DNA from: Acidovorax sp. NO-1
GTDB taxonomy: Bacteria > Pseudomonadota > Gammaproteobacteria > Burkholderiales > Burkholderiaceae_C
Assembly (NCBI RefSeq): GCF_000238595.1
Contig: NZ_AGTS01000101.1
Span: 62,001-126,000 of the forward strand
Length of the DNA: 64,000 nucleotides
Direction: 5' to 3'
Positions within the stretch are counted from its first letter, which is position 1; each line of letters starts with the position of its first letter. Shown here one piece after another: positions 34,603 to 44,773 of this stretch. Position numbers and translations under genes: made by a program. The notes under the pieces were generated by a model, which saw only the letters and a list, made by a program, of their open reading frames with translations, was not told the origin of the DNA and did not search any database.

Positions 34603-36597
34603 TCAGTTGGGCTTGGACAACTGGTCCAGAATGGCCGGATTCTCCAGCGTGCTGGTGTCCTGTGTGATGGCCTCGCCCTTGGCGATGCTGCGCAACAGCC
34701 GACGCATGATCTTGCCGCTGCGGGTCTTGGGCAGGTTGTCGCCGAAACGGATGTCCTTGGGTTTGGCGATGGGGCCGATTTCCTTGGCCACCCAGTTGCG
34801 CAGTTCGTTGGCAATCTGCTTGGCTTCTTCCCCGGTGGGGCGGGAGCGCTTGAGCACCACGAACGCACAGATGGCTTCGCCCGTCACATCGTCCGGACGC
34901 CCCACCACGGCGGCTTCGGCCACGAGGTCGGTCTTGGAGACCAGGGCAGACTCGATCTCCATCGTGCCCATGCGATGGCCCGACACGTTGAGCACATCGT
35001 CAATGCGGCCGGTGATGCGGAAATAGCCCCGGTCGGCGCTGCGCACGGCCCCGTCGCCGGCCAGGTAGTAGCCCCTGAGCTCTTCGGGGAAGTAACTCTT
35101 CTTGAAGCGCTCGGGGTCGTTCCAGATGGTCCGGATCATGCTGGGCCACGGCCGCTTGATGACCAGGATGCCGCCCGCGCCATGGGCGACGTCATTACCG
35201 GTTTCATCCACGATGGCGGCGGTAATACCGGGCAGCGGTAGCGTGCAGCTGCCAGGGACCAGGGGGGTGGCGCCCGGCAGCGGGGTGATCACATGGCCGC
35301 CCGTTTCAGTCTGCCAGAAGGTGTCCACGATGGGGCAGCGCTCGCCGCCCACGTTCCGGTGGTACCACATCCAGGCTTCGGGGTTGATGGGCTCACCCAC
35401 GCTGCCCAGAATGCGCAGGCTCGACAGATCGGAGCGCGCCGGGTGCACTGCCGCGTCAGCCTCGGCAGCCTTGATGAGCGAGCGGATGGCCGTCGGTGCG
35501 GTGTAGAAGATCGTGCACTTGTGCTTCTCGATCATCTGCCAGAAACGGCCCGCATTCGGGAAGGTGGGGATGCCTTCAAACACGATCTGCGTGGCACCGG
35601 CGGCCAGCGGGCCATAGGCCACGTAGGTGTGGCCAGTGATCCAGCCAATGTCGGCCGTGCACCAGAAAACGTCGTCAGAGCGCAGGTCAAACGTCCAGTC
35701 CATCGTGAGCTTGGCCCACAGCAGGTAGCCGCCCGTGCTGTGCTGCACGCCCTTGGGCTTGCCGGTAGAGCCGCTGGTGTACAGGATGAACAGCGGGTGC
35801 TCTGCCCCCACGGCCACGGGAGGGCAGTCGGTGCTCTGGCCAGCGAGGGCCTCGGTGAAGGTCTTGTCGCGCCCCGCGACCATGTTGCACGCCGTGGGCG
35901 TGCGTTCATATACGAACACGTGGCGCAGGGTGTCACAGCCGCCAGTCGCCAGGGCTTCATCGATGATGGCCTTGAGCGGCAGCTCCTTGCCGCCTCGCAT
36001 CTGGTAGTTGGCGGTGATCACGGCCACGGCACCGGCATCGATGATGCGCTCGTGCACCGCTTTGGCACTGAAGCCGCCAAACACCACGCTGTGCGTGGCG
36101 CCGATGCGGGCACAGGCCTGCATGGCCACCACGCCTTCGATGGTCATGGGCATGTAGATCAGCACCCGATCACCCTTGCCCACCCCGTGGGCCTTGAGCG
36201 CGTTGGCAAACTGGCTCACGCGCGCCAGCAGCTCCTTGTAGGTGATCCGGGTGACAGCGCCGTCGTCCGCCTCGAAGATGATGGCGGTCTTGTTCTCGGT
36301 GGGCGTGCCAATGTGGCGGTCCAGGCAGTTGGCAGAAGCGTTGAGCTCGCCATCGGCAAACCACTGGTAGAACGGCGCGTTGGACTCATCCAGCGTGCGC
36401 GTGAAGGGCTTGGTCCACTGCACGTTTTCGCGCGCCAGGCGTGCCCAGAAGCCCTCGAAGTCCTTGTCGGCCTCGGCACACAGCGCCTCGTAGCCCGCCA
36501 TGCCGGACACGCGGGCGGCCTTGACGACCGCATCGGAAGGCGGGAACACGCGGTTCTCAACCAGTACGGATTCGATCGCAGATGATGGCGCACTCAT
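34603..36597 (-). CDS. acs: Acetyl-CoA synthetase
   Basis: Acs, 664 residues, activates acetate to acetyl-CoA through acetyl-AMP. Family motifs include [20 protein letters not shown] (phosphate loop), [25 protein letters not shown] and the C-terminal [13 protein letters not shown]. The lysine in that last motif is the usual site of inhibitory acetylation. The fully conserved ANL residues and normal length support activity. ATG at 36597 was chosen over an upstream codon. It is single, without an obvious operon. Confidence 0.96.
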   Translation of the reverse strand: MSAPSSAIESVLVENRVFPPSDAVVKAARVSGMAGYEALCAEADKDFEGFWARLARENVQWTKPFTRTLDESNAPFYQWFADGELNASANCLDRHIGTPTENKTAIIFEADDGAVTRITYKELLARVSQFANALKAHGVGKGDRVLIYMPMTIEGVVAMQACARIGATHSVVFGGFSAKAVHERIIDAGAVAVITANYQMRGGKELPLKAIIDEALATGGCDTLRHVFVYERTPTACNMVAGRDKTFTEALAGQSTDCPPVAVGAEHPLFILYTSGSTGKPKGVQHSTGGYLLWAKLTMDWTFDLRSDDVFWCTADIGWITGHTYVAYGPLAAGATQIVFEGIPTFPNAGRFWQMIEKHKCTIFYTAPTAIRSLIKAAEADAAVHPARSDLSSLRILGSVGEPINPEAWMWYHRNVGGERCPIVDTFWQTETGGHVITPLPGATPLVPGSCTLPLPGITAAIVDETGNDVAHGAGGILVIKRPWPSMIRTIWNDPERFKKSYFPEELRGYYLAGDGAVRSADRGYFRITGRIDDVLNVSGHRMGTMEIESALVSKTDLVAEAAVVGRPDDVTGEAICAFVVLKRSRPTGEEAKQIANELRNWVAKEIGPIAKPKDIRFGDNLPKTRSGKIMRRLLRSIAKGEAITQDTSTLENPAILDQLSKPN

Positions 36598-36783
36598 GGT
36601 GTTGTCTCCTGGGTCTGATGGAATTGGAATTGGGCGGTACTGTCGGACGCAGCACTTACAAGCCACTGACTGGCACGAAGCTTACAGAATACGGGACCGC
36701 CGCTACTGGGAATGCACAAGGCTCCAGGGGTTGCCAGGCCGGGCGCCTAAAATCGCGCGTCCCAGCAGCCCCTCCCCCATTTC

Positions 36784-37395
36784 ATGTCACTTCCCAAAAA
36801 CCCCGCCACCCCCTCCCCCATGCGCCCACTGCCCTCGTTGATTTTTGCCAGCCGGTGGCTGCAACTGCCCCTGTACCTGGGCCTGATTCTGGCGCAGGCG
36901 GTGTACGTCTTCCACTTCTGGGTAGAGCTGGTGCACCTGATCGAAGCGGCCTTTGGCAACACCGATGCGCTCAAGCTGCTGGTGTCCAGCATCGGCTACA
37001 AGAGCGATTTCGAGGTGACCTCGCTCAACGAGACCATCATCATGCTGGTGGTGCTGGCGCTGATCGACGTGGTGATGATCTCCAACCTGCTGATCATGGT
37101 GATCGTGGGCGGCTACGAAACCTTCGTCTCGCGCCTGCACCTGGAAGACCACCCCGACCAGCCCGAATGGCTGAGCCACGTGAATGCGTCGGTGCTCAAG
37201 GTCAAGCTGGCCACCGCCATCATTGGCATCAGCTCGATCCACCTGCTCAAGACCTTTATCAACGCTGCCAACTACGACCTCAAGGTTCTGATGTGGCAAA
37301 CGATCATCCACGTGGTGTTCCTGCTGAGCGCGCTGGCCATTGCACTCACTGACCGACTCATGACGCACACGCCGCCCCCGGGCCCGAGCCACTGA
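36784..37395 (+). CDS. UPF0114 (TIGR00645) family membrane protein
   Basis: A 203-residue inner-membrane protein with three to four hydrophobic segments. Family blocks are [16 protein letters not shown] near the N-terminus, [20 protein letters not shown] and [11 protein letters not shown]. The family (YqhA in E. coli) is widespread, but its function is not established. The window gives no operon context; the next gene is a separate Crp-like regulator in the same direction, 115 bases on. Confidence 0.87.
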   Translation: MSLPKNPATPSPMRPLPSLIFASRWLQLPLYLGLILAQAVYVFHFWVELVHLIEAAFGNTDALKLLVSSIGYKSDFEVTSLNETIIMLVVLALIDVVMISNLLIMVIVGGYETFVSRLHLEDHPDQPEWLSHVNASVLKVKLATAIIGISSIHLLKTFINAANYDLKVLMWQTIIHVVFLLSALAIALTDRLMTHTPPPGPSH

Positions 37396-37510
37396 TCACG
37401 GGCGAGTACCGCCGTGACGGCCGCTTGGGTAAACTCGCAGCCCTGCCCGCCCTGCCCTGACGCACATTGCTGCAGCTGCATGGTGCGAAGGCCCCTGAGA
37501 GCGCCCGACC

Positions 37511-38296
37511 ATGCCCCCCAACCCTAGCCCCGAGCCTCCTGACCACGAGACGGACCGCAGTCCGCAGCGGCCCTTTCTGAGCCCGCAGGAGCGCGAAGCG
37601 ATCAACCGTGGACGCTGGTTTGCCGCGCTCACGCCCTCGCTGCGGCACGACATCTTCCGGCTGGGCCGGGTCACCCGCTACACACACGGCCAGCTCATCG
37701 TGGAACAGGGTGAGCTGGCGCAAGACTGGTTCAGCTGCGCCAGCGGCGCGATAAGGTTCCGGCGTACCACCCCATCGGGCAAACAGGTAACGCTTGCCTA
37801 CGTGGAGCCAGGCATCTGGGTAGGCGAGGCCGAAGTGCTGCACCGCGGCCCGAACACCTACGACGCGCATGCCCATGGGCCCACCACGGTGCTGAGCGTG
37901 GCGGAGGGCGTGTTCCGCCAGCTGCTGCGCCAGCACCCTGAATTCGGGGAAGCCCTGCTCACCCTGCAGGCACGGCGGATGCGTTACCTGTACTGGATGA
38001 TGGAAGACATGGCCACGCTGCCCCTGCGCGCGCGGCTGGCCAAACAGCTCCTGCACGTGCTGCGCCGCTTTGGCGAACGCGCTGCCGTGCCAGGCCAGCG
38101 CGGCCCCATCGGGCTGTCGCTGGTGCAGGACGAGCTGGCCCAGTTGCTCGGTGGCTCCCGCCAACGCATCAACGTGGAGCTCAAGTGGATGGAGCGCGAA
38201 GGCATCATCGGCATTCACCAGCGCAACATCGTGGTGTACCAGCAGGACCAGCTGGAAGCGCTTGCCCAGCAGGAGGGCCCTGACGGCCGCAGCTAG
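37511..38296 (+). CDS. Crp/Fnr-family regulator without Fe-S cysteines
   Basis: A 261-residue regulator with a cyclic-nucleotide-binding-like domain (about 40-160) and a C-terminal winged helix with LSLVQDELAQLLGGSRQRIN as the recognition region. It lacks the cysteine set of FNR, so it is not an Fe-S oxygen sensor, and the phosphate-binding Arg/Ser pattern of CRP is not obvious. The first 30 residues are proline-rich. Ligand and targets are unknown. A dispersed repeat copy lies just downstream. Confidence 0.82.
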   Translation: MPPNPSPEPPDHETDRSPQRPFLSPQEREAINRGRWFAALTPSLRHDIFRLGRVTRYTHGQLIVEQGELAQDWFSCASGAIRFRRTTPSGKQVTLAYVEPGIWVGEAEVLHRGPNTYDAHAHGPTTVLSVAEGVFRQLLRQHPEFGEALLTLQARRMRYLYWMMEDMATLPLRARLAKQLLHVLRRFGERAAVPGQRGPIGLSLVQDELAQLLGGSRQRINVELKWMEREGIIGIHQRNIVVYQQDQLEALAQQEGPDGRS

Positions 38297-38335
38297 GCGG
38301 GTGCTGCGCGGTCCCGGCACCGCGAAACAGACGCC

Positions 38336-38400
38336 TCTTCAAAAATGATAGCTGCCTGCGCTTTACTGACAAGCGCTAGAGCCCTATTTTCATCAAAATC
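38336..38400. repeat. Dispersed palindromic repeat, copy 5
   Basis: Between the convergent crp-like gene and fumC: AAAATGATAGCTGCCTGCGC, then TTTACTGACAAGCGCTAGAG and CCCTATTTTCATCAAAATC. A full-length copy with both A/T-rich ends. Confidence 0.87.
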
Positions 38401-38438
38401 TTTGCCTTGCCAGATCGTGGCAACGGCACAGGGGCAGG

Positions 38439-39848
38439 TCAAGGCCCCACCATCTGGCCCGGCACCACCCACTGGTCAAACTGCTCCGCCGTGACATGTC
38501 CCGAGGCGATGGCCGCCGCGCGCAGGCTGGTGCCTTCCTTGTGCGCCTTCTTGGCAATGAAGGCCGCCTTGTCGTAGCCAATGTGGGGGTTCAGCGCCGT
38601 TACCAGCATCAGCGACTGCTCTACCAGGTGGTTGATGCGCACCTGGTTGGGCTCGATGCCCACGGCGCAGTGTTCGTTGAAGCTGGCCATGCCATCGGCC
38701 AGCAGGCGCACGCTCTGCAAGAAGTTATGAATCACCAGGGGGCGGAACACGTTCAGCTCAAAGTTGCCCGAGGCCCCGCCGATGTTGATGGCCACGTCGT
38801 TGCCCATCACCTGCGCGCACAGCATGGTCAGCGCCTCACACTGCGTGGGATTCACCTTGCCGGGCATGATGGATGAGCCCGGCTCGTTCTCGGGGATGGT
38901 GATCTCGCCGAGCCCGCTGCGCGGGCCGCTGGCCAGCCAGCGCACATCGTTCGCAATCTTCATCAGGCTGGCCGCCAGCGTCTTGAGCGCACCATGGGCA
39001 TGCACCAGCGCATCGCAGCTGGCCAGCGCCTCGAACTTGTTGGGGGCGGTGACCAGCGGCAGGCCGGTGAGGTCGGCCAGTTCTTTCGCTACCGCCTGGG
39101 CATAGCCAGCGGGGGCGTTGAGCCCAGTGCCCACGGCCGTGCCGCCCAGGGCCAGTTCGCACAGGTGCGGCAGCGCGGCGCGCACATGCCGCTCGCCATG
39201 CTGCAGCTGCGCCACCCAGCCCGAGATCTCCTGGCCCAAGGTCAGCGGCGTGGCGTCCTGCAGGTGCGTGCGGCCAATCTTCACGATGCCGGCAAATGCC
39301 TCGGCCTTGGCCGCCAGCGTGGTACGCAAACCCTGCAGCGCAGGCACGAGGCGGTGCATCAGCGCGTCCACCGCCGCCAGGTGCATGGCGGTGGGGAACA
39401 CATCGTTGCTCGACTGGCTCCGGTTCACCTCGTCGTTGGGGTGCACCAAGCGCGCCTCGCCGCGCGGGCCACCCAGCAGCTCGCTGGCGCGGTTGGCCAG
39501 CACCTCATTCATGTTCATGTTGGTCTGCGTGCCCGAGCCGGTCTGCCACACCACCAGCGGGAACTCCTGCAGGTGACCACCTTCGATCACCTCGTCTGCC
39601 GCCGCCACGATGGCCGTGGTCTTGGCCGCATCGAGCAGGCCCAGCGCATGGTTCACATAGGCACTCGCCCGCTTGACCTGCGCCAGCGCGCGGATCAGCT
39701 CGGGCGCCATGCGCTCGCCCGAGATGGCGAAGTGGTGCAGCGAGCGCTGCGTCTGTGCCCCCCACAATCGTTCGGCGGGCACTTCGATGGGGCCGAAGGT
39801 ATCTTTTTCGATGCGGACTGCGGGCGGGGCGGGGGTGGAAGTCTTCAC
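38439..39848 (-). CDS. fumC: Fumarate hydratase, class II
   Basis: FumC, 469 residues, the stable iron-free tetrameric fumarase. Family signature [11 protein letters not shown] lies in the C-terminal half. [24 protein letters not shown] and the [18 protein letters not shown] active-site block are all present. The start is GTG at 39848, preceding [10 protein letters not shown]; a longer frame upstream has no family match. It is divergent from the class I fumarase gene (170 bp between starts). Confidence 0.95.
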   Translation of the reverse strand: MKTSTPAPPAVRIEKDTFGPIEVPAERLWGAQTQRSLHHFAISGERMAPELIRALAQVKRASAYVNHALGLLDAAKTTAIVAAADEVIEGGHLQEFPLVVWQTGSGTQTNMNMNEVLANRASELLGGPRGEARLVHPNDEVNRSQSSNDVFPTAMHLAAVDALMHRLVPALQGLRTTLAAKAEAFAGIVKIGRTHLQDATPLTLGQEISGWVAQLQHGERHVRAALPHLCELALGGTAVGTGLNAPAGYAQAVAKELADLTGLPLVTAPNKFEALASCDALVHAHGALKTLAASLMKIANDVRWLASGPRSGLGEITIPENEPGSSIMPGKVNPTQCEALTMLCAQVMGNDVAINIGGASGNFELNVFRPLVIHNFLQSVRLLADGMASFNEHCAVGIEPNQVRINHLVEQSLMLVTALNPHIGYDKAAFIAKKAHKEGTSLRAAAIASGHVTAEQFDQWVVPGQMVGP

Positions 39849-40018
39849 GGGTGGGCCTTGCCGCTCAGCGAGCGAATGGGAGTGGAACGAAACACCAGAC
39901 CGCAGCATACCCACCCCAGGCCACGGCGCCCTACCACCCCTCTTCTCCCCCGACAGGCCCGCGCAAGCCCGGCAAGGGATAATTAGGGGTTCGCGTTTTC
40001 CCTTAAAACCCCACCGCC

Positions 40019-41575
40019 ATGACCACGACGACCATTCGCCAAGAAGACCTGATCGAATCCATTGCCGGCGCACTGCAGTACATCAGCTACTACCACCCCA
40101 CCGACTACATCGCCCACCTGGCCCGCGCCTATGACCGCGAAAAAAGCCCGGCGGCCAAGGATGCGATCGCCCAGATCCTCACCAACAGCAAGATGAGCGC
40201 CACCGGCCAGCGCCCCATCTGCCAGGACACCGGCATCGTCAACGTCTTCCTGAAAGTGGGCATGGACGTGCGCTGGGAAGGTTTTACCGGCAGCCTGGAC
40301 GACGCCATCAACGAAGGCGTGCGCCGTGGCTACAACCACCCCGACAACACCCTGCGCGCCTCGGTCGTGGCCGACCCGCAGTTCGCCCGCAAGAACACCA
40401 AGGACAACACCCCTGCCGTGATCTTCACCGAGATCGTGCCCGGCAACACCGTGGACATCACCGTGGCGGCCAAGGGCGGCGGCTCGGAGAATAAATCCAA
40501 GATGTACATGCTCAACCCCGGCGACAACGTGGTGGACTGGGTGCTCAAGACCGTGCCCACCATGGGCGCGGGCTGGTGCCCGCCCGGCATGCTGGGCATC
40601 GGCATTGGCGGCACGGCCGAAAAGGCGGTGCTCATGGCCAAGGAAAGCCTGATGGACGACCTGGACATGTACGAACTGCAGGCCAAGCAAGCCAGCGGGG
40701 CCGAACTCGACAATGTCGAAAAGCTGCGCCTGGAGCTGTTTGAAAAGGTCAACGCCCTGGGCATCGGTGCACAGGGCCTGGGCGGCCTGACCACGGTGCT
40801 GGACGTCAAGATCAAGATGTACCCCACACACGCGGCCAGCAAGCCGATTGCGATGATCCCCAACTGCGCCGCCACGCGCCATGCGCACTTTGTGATGGAC
40901 GGCTCGGGCCCCGTGTACCTCACGCCCCCGAGCCTGGACCTGTGGCCCAACGTGGACTGGGCACCCGACTACAACAAGAGCAAGAAGGTCAACCTCGACA
41001 CGCTGACCAAGGAAGAAGTGGCCAGCTGGAAGCCCGGCGACACGCTGCTGCTCAACGGCAAGATGCTGACCGGCCGCGACGCCGCGCACAAGCGCATCCA
41101 GGACATGCTGGCCAAGGGCGAGAAGCTGCCCGTGGACTTCACCAACCGCGTCATCTACTACGTGGGCCCTGTGGACCCCGTGAAGGGTGAAGCCGTGGGC
41201 CCTGCAGGCCCCACCACCGCCACGCGCATGGACGGCTTCACCGACATGATGCTGGAGCAGACCGGCCTGATCGCGATGATCGGCAAGGCCGAGCGCGGCC
41301 CGGTTGCGATTGAGTCCATCAAGAACCATAAGAGCGCCTACCTGATGGCCGTGGGCGGCGCTGCCTACCTGGTGAGCAAGGCCATCAAGACCGCCAAGGT
41401 CGTCGGCTTTGAGGACCTGGGCATGGAAGCGATCTACGAGTTCGACGTGGTGGACATGCCCGTGACCGTGGCCGTGGACTCGGGTGGCACCAGCGCCCAC
41501 ATCACCGGGCCCGCCGAATGGCAAAAGCGCATCGCCACGGGCGAATTCAAGGGCATCGGCGTCGCCGCGGCCTGA
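40019..41575 (+). CDS. fumA: Fumarate hydratase, class I (fused alpha/beta)
   Basis: A 518-residue [4Fe-4S] fumarase with the alpha domain first and beta domain second in one chain. Cluster cysteines are likely those in [12 protein letters not shown] (about residue 68), AGWCPPGM and [12 protein letters not shown]. The beta domain has [18 protein letters not shown] and ends with [12 protein letters not shown]. It is oxygen-sensitive, so it works with FumC as a pair suited to different oxygen or iron levels. No clear Shine-Dalgarno is seen before the ATG; TAATTAGG at about 39980 may be part of its promoter. Confidence 0.94.
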   Translation: MTTTTIRQEDLIESIAGALQYISYYHPTDYIAHLARAYDREKSPAAKDAIAQILTNSKMSATGQRPICQDTGIVNVFLKVGMDVRWEGFTGSLDDAINEGVRRGYNHPDNTLRASVVADPQFARKNTKDNTPAVIFTEIVPGNTVDITVAAKGGGSENKSKMYMLNPGDNVVDWVLKTVPTMGAGWCPPGMLGIGIGGTAEKAVLMAKESLMDDLDMYELQAKQASGAELDNVEKLRLELFEKVNALGIGAQGLGGLTTVLDVKIKMYPTHAASKPIAMIPNCAATRHAHFVMDGSGPVYLTPPSLDLWPNVDWAPDYNKSKKVNLDTLTKEEVASWKPGDTLLLNGKMLTGRDAAHKRIQDMLAKGEKLPVDFTNRVIYYVGPVDPVKGEAVGPAGPTTATRMDGFTDMMLEQTGLIAMIGKAERGPVAIESIKNHKSAYLMAVGGAAYLVSKAIKTAKVVGFEDLGMEAIYEFDVVDMPVTVAVDSGGTSAHITGPAEWQKRIATGEFKGIGVAAA

Positions 41576-41677
41576 TCCTGCCAATGCCGGCCCGAGCGGT
41601 TGGGGAGCGCGCTGGCGCCTGCCCCTTCCGCCCGGGTTCCCTCCCGACTTCTCTCCCAGTCCGGTTTGACAACATCC

Positions 41678-42550
41678 ATGTCCGAGGCACGGCAACTTCC
41701 CATCGGCGTATTTGACAGCGGCGTGGGCGGCCTGAGCGTGCTGCGCGCCCTGCGTGCCGCACTGCCCCATGAGCGTTTTGTGTACCTGGCCGACAGTGCC
41801 CACGCGCCGTACGGCGAGCGCGGCGACGCCTATGTGGGTGCCCGCACCCACGCCATCACACAGTATTTGCTCGAGCAGCACCACATCAAGGCTCTGGTGG
41901 TGGCCTGCAACACCGCCACGGCCGCAGCCATCCATGAGGTGCGCAGCCGCTACCCCGCCCTGCCCCTGGTCGGCCTGGAGCCCGCCATCAAGCCCGCCCT
42001 GGCGGTGACCCGCACGGGGCGCGTGGGAGTCATCGGCACGCGAGGCACGCTCACCAGCGCCAAGTTCGGCAAGCTGCTGGGCTCGCTGGCCGGCCAGGCG
42101 GAGTTTGTGGTGCAGCCCTGTGATGGCCTGGCGCACGCCATCGAGCGCAGCGTGGCGCAACCCGAACCCTCGCCCGGCACCCCGGTGGGCGCTACGGAAA
42201 CAGGCGCCCTGTGCGCACGCTACATCGGGGCGATGGGCGATTTCGGCACAGCACCCGGGCAGATCGACACGCTGGTGCTGGGGTGCACCCACTACATCTT
42301 TGTGGCGCACGAGCTGCGGGCGCTGGCAGGCCCCGAGGTGCAGTTCATCGAGACCGGTGAACCTGTGGCACGGCAAACGCGGCGCCTGCTGGAGACGGCA
42401 GGCCTGCTGGCCGCGCCCAATGGCGATCAGGTCAAGGAGGCACCGCACACCCGCCTGCTGACGACCGGGCCGGTGGCCATGCTTCAGGCCGCTGCGCAGC
42501 GCTGGCTCGGTCTGCCCGCAGACTGTTGTGAGACCGTATCCGTGCCCTGA
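41678..42550 (+). CDS. murI: Glutamate racemase
   Basis: MurI, 290 residues, makes D-glutamate for peptidoglycan. Two-base catalysis cysteines are Cys77 in VVACNTAT and Cys203 in LGCTHYIF. The N-terminal VFDSGVGGLSVLRAL block is also diagnostic. ATG at 41678 was chosen because it starts the conserved domain. It follows fumA by about 100 bases in the same direction; co-transcription is possible. A dispersed repeat copy follows the stop codon. Confidence 0.95.
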   Translation: MSEARQLPIGVFDSGVGGLSVLRALRAALPHERFVYLADSAHAPYGERGDAYVGARTHAITQYLLEQHHIKALVVACNTATAAAIHEVRSRYPALPLVGLEPAIKPALAVTRTGRVGVIGTRGTLTSAKFGKLLGSLAGQAEFVVQPCDGLAHAIERSVAQPEPSPGTPVGATETGALCARYIGAMGDFGTAPGQIDTLVLGCTHYIFVAHELRALAGPEVQFIETGEPVARQTRRLLETAGLLAAPNGDQVKEAPHTRLLTTGPVAMLQAAAQRWLGLPADCCETVSVP

Positions 42551-42555
42551 TCAGG

Positions 42556-42613
42556 CATCTTTTAAGGCTCCAGCGCTTTACCAGAAAGCGCGAGCAGCTA
42601 TAAAAATCGTAGT
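42556..42613. repeat. Dispersed palindromic repeat, copy 6
   Basis: Between the convergent murI and the YgjP-like gene: TTTTAAGGCTCCAGCGCTTT, then ACCAGAAAGCGCGAGCAGCT and ATAAAAATC. It starts six bases after the murI stop. Confidence 0.85.
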
Positions 42614-42628
42614 AATCAATACGATTGC

Positions 42629-43165
42629 TCAGGCCGACCCTGAATCTGGAGCCGCGTTCCACAGCCGCTCGCCGGCATGCTCCACATGGGTGAGGTACAG
42701 GCGCAGGTCGAACTCGTATTGGTGGTACTGCGGCTCCATGTGCGCGCACAGCTGGTAAAAGGCCTTGCCGTGGTCCTTCTCGCGCAGATGGGCCAGCTCG
42801 TGGACCACAATCATGCGCAGAAATTCTTCCGGCGCCTGCTTGAACATCGAGGCGATCCGGATCTCATGCTTGGCCGCCAGCCGGTTCCCCTGCACGCGCG
42901 AGACCGCCGTGTGCAACCCCAAGGCATGGCGCACCACGTGGATCTTGTTGTCAAAAAGGACCTTGTTGACCGTGCCCGCATTGCGCAGGTAACGCGCCTT
43001 GAGTTCCTGCGCGTAGTCATACAGCGCCTTGTCACTGCGCACAGCGTGGGCCTGGGGGTACTTGCGCTGCAGCATGACCCCGAGCCGCCCCTGCGCCAGC
43101 AGATCACGCGCCTGGTCCTGCAAAGCGGCAGGATAGGAGCGCAGATAGGGCAGGTCAGAGGTCAT
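42629..43165 (-). CDS. YgjP-like metal-dependent hydrolase (M48/DUF45 type)
   Basis: A 178-residue protein with a zinc metalloprotease motif HELAHLREKDHGKAFYQL. HExxH is at residues 122-126 and a third ligand is likely His132, the pattern of YgjP/WLM-type hydrolases. No signal peptide is evident, so it is probably cytosolic. The substrate is unknown. ATG at 43165 begins MTSDLPYLRSYP. The gene is convergent with murI. Confidence 0.82.
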   Translation of the reverse strand: MTSDLPYLRSYPAALQDQARDLLAQGRLGVMLQRKYPQAHAVRSDKALYDYAQELKARYLRNAGTVNKVLFDNKIHVVRHALGLHTAVSRVQGNRLAAKHEIRIASMFKQAPEEFLRMIVVHELAHLREKDHGKAFYQLCAHMEPQYHQYEFDLRLYLTHVEHAGERLWNAAPDSGSA

Positions 43166-43331
43166 GGCAAACGGTGTCGGGGCTGATAGAGCACCGAGCA
43201 CGGCCCAGGTGAGGCCGGACGCCAGTGCGCAAGCACGCGGTCATTGCCGGTGTGGTGCTCAAAAACTTCACTGCGGCGCACGCAGGAACCCGCTCGGGCG
43301 CGCCTGCGCGCCTGAGCGTCGGCTCAAGGAA

Positions 43332-43970
43332 TCAGTGCAGGTGGCGCGGACGGCGGCCGCCTCCACCACCATGGCCGCTCCCGGAGGAGCCCCCTCCAGG
43401 ACCGCGCGGCGGCTTGCCGATCTCCAGCGAGTTCACCAGCGCGTCAAATCGCAGGCTGAAAAGCTTGTCGATCTCGGCCACCACACCGCCCAGTTCGGCG
43501 CCATCGAAGTGACGCTCCATCATGTTCACAACGTCCTGCACCAGGAGATCACGCTGCACCTGCATGATGGCCGCGGGCGTCGGGCCCACAAAGAGCATGA
43601 GGAAGTCGTCACGCGACTCCGCGCCCTGCTCTTCCTCGTCTTCATCGAAATCGGCGTCGTAGAACGTGACCTCGATGGCAGCACCGTGCTCGGCCAGCTC
43701 GTTGAGGCTCATGCACATCTCATCCAGCACCTGGCGAAAGTCCTCATCTCCGCGGACCGTCCAGCACATCTGCAACAGGTGTTCCTGGGCGTCGAACTTG
43801 ATGCCCGGCTCTTCTTCGTAAGCACTGGCCGCGCCATCGGCCAGCGAACGGGCTCCCGCGTACTTCCACAAGGGTTTGAGCGCCTCCTGGAGCTGGTCGA
43901 AGCTCGCATCAGCGCGCAACTGGACTTGTCCGTGGACGTGGATTTCGAAGGGAGCGTTGTAACTTGACAT
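43332..43970 (-). CDS. Conserved protein of unknown function with Gly/His/Arg-rich tail
   Basis: A 212-residue, mostly acidic soluble protein beginning MSSYNAPFEIHVHGQVQLRA. It has an acidic patch DADFDEDEEEQG (about residues 105-116) and a low-complexity tail of Gly, Ser, Arg and His after residue 185. I recognise it as a Comamonadaceae-type conserved protein but cannot assign a function or firm family. It lies between the YgjP-like gene and tRNA-Leu on the same strand. The composition of the tail suggests a flexible nucleic-acid- or metal-binding end, which is speculation. Confidence 0.7.
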   Translation of the reverse strand: MSSYNAPFEIHVHGQVQLRADASFDQLQEALKPLWKYAGARSLADGAASAYEEEPGIKFDAQEHLLQMCWTVRGDEDFRQVLDEMCMSLNELAEHGAAIEVTFYDADFDEDEEEQGAESRDDFLMLFVGPTPAAIMQVQRDLLVQDVVNMMERHFDGAELGGVVAEIDKLFSLRFDALVNSLEIGKPPRGPGGGSSGSGHGGGGGRRPRHLH

Positions 43971-43983
43971 GATTGAATCTTCG

Positions 43984-44076
43984 TGGTGCCCCGAGCCGGG
44001 GTCGAACCGGCACGCCCCTTTTCAGGAAAGCGGCGGATTTTAAGTCCGCAGTGTCTACCAATTTCACCATCGGGGC
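43984..44076 (-). tRNA. tRNA-Leu(TAA)
   Basis: Acceptor arms GCCCCGA and TCGGGGC pair, CCA is encoded, and the T-arm reads GGTTCGACCCC. The anticodon stem-loop CGGACTTAAAATCCG gives anticodon TAA. A long variable arm marks it as a class II tRNA. Confidence 0.95.
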
Positions 44077-44199
44077 GCCGGCTGCTGAGCGCACACCTGC
44101 GTCGCAGCGTAACCCGGGCAGCGCATGCGCGCAATGCCCTGTCGCATCTCTGGTCACAGGGCTGCCGCCCTGCCGGGCCACTTGCCTCGCAACACCAAG

Positions 44200-44225
44200 A
44201 AAAAAGGGAAGCCGAAGCTTCCCTT
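44200..44225 (-). terminator. Rho-independent terminator after tRNA-Gly
   Basis: On the minus strand, GGGAAGC and GCTTCCC form a stem, followed by T residues (TTTTTTC). It comes after the downstream tRNA-Gly copy. Confidence 0.85.
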
Positions 44226-44232
44226 ACATATT

Positions 44233-44308
44233 TGGAGCGGGAAAAGAGTCTCGAACTCTCGACCTCAACCTTGGCAAGGTTGCGCTCTACCAACTGAGCT
44301 ATTCCCGC
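44233..44308 (-). tRNA. tRNA-Gly(GCC), copy 2
   Basis: Cloverleaf 76 nt with encoded CCA: acceptor GCGGGAA/TTCCCGC, T-arm GAGTTCGAGACTC, anticodon loop CTTGCCA with GCC. Identical in sequence to the copy at 44614-44689. Confidence 0.96.
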
Positions 44309-44480
44309 ATTTGCCAACTGACCATGTTGCTTTCAGCAGCACCGATCAGCTAGCCTCTCATTATATCGATATTTTTGGCTCTATCCAAATGCAGACCAAA
44401 AAATCACCAACATTTCTTCAACAGCTTCCTGGCCGCGACGATCCGCAAGGATCTTCAAAAGTCAGAAGGCAAACCGTATC

Positions 44481-44554
44481 TGGAGGCGCGGTCCGGAGTC
44501 GAACCGGACTAACCGGATTTGCAATCCGGGGCATAACCGCTTTGCTACCGCGCC
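44481..44554 (-). tRNA. tRNA-Cys(GCA)
   Basis: Cloverleaf 74 nt with encoded CCA: acceptor GGCGCGG/CCGCGCC, anticodon stem-loop CCGGATTGCAAATCCGG with anticodon GCA, T-arm CCGGTTCGACTCCGG. It sits between the two tRNA-Gly copies. Confidence 0.95.
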
Positions 44555-44576
44555 AGCAATCCACACTTCTCTGACG

Positions 44577-44604
44577 AAAAAGGGAAGCAACTGCTTCCCT
44601 TTTT
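44577..44604 (-). terminator. Terminator-like hairpin after tRNA-Gly copy 1
   Basis: GGGAAGCA and TGCTTCCC with flanking A5 and T5. Its stem matches the one after the other tRNA-Gly copy, so tRNA gene and hairpin seem to have been duplicated together. Confidence 0.82.
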
Positions 44605-44613
44605 CTGGAAATT

Positions 44614-44689
44614 TGGAGCGGGAAAAGAGTCTCGAACTCTCGACCTCAACCTTGGCAAGGTTGCGCTCTACCAACTGAGCTATTCCCGC
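44614..44689 (-). tRNA. tRNA-Gly(GCC), copy 1
   Basis: Cloverleaf 76 nt with encoded CCA, anticodon GCC, identical to the copy at 44233-44308. First gene of the tRNA cluster behind the promoter at 44737-44765. Confidence 0.96.
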
Positions 44690-44736
44690 GTTTTACCGAA
44701 GCCTCACATTGTACAACGTTTGCTGCGATGAACTGA

Positions 44737-44765
44737 ATTGTAGCGCATTTTTTGGAGCTTCTCAA
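44737..44765 (-). promoter_or_regulatory. Promoter of the tRNA-Gly/Cys/Gly/Leu cluster
   Basis: On the minus strand, TTGAGA (-35, 44760-44765) and TACAAT (-10, 44737-44742) are separated by exactly 17 bases, predicting a start near 44730. A second TACAAT at 44708-44713 is closer to the tRNA but lacks a good -35 box. Confidence 0.75.
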
Positions 44766-44773
44766 AAAAAACG

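Noticed and set aside
39983-42448. An 821-residue open frame on the minus strand opposite fumA and murI
   Set aside because: It is a complementary-frame artefact of two well-supported enzymes; composition is rich in His and Gly without motifs.
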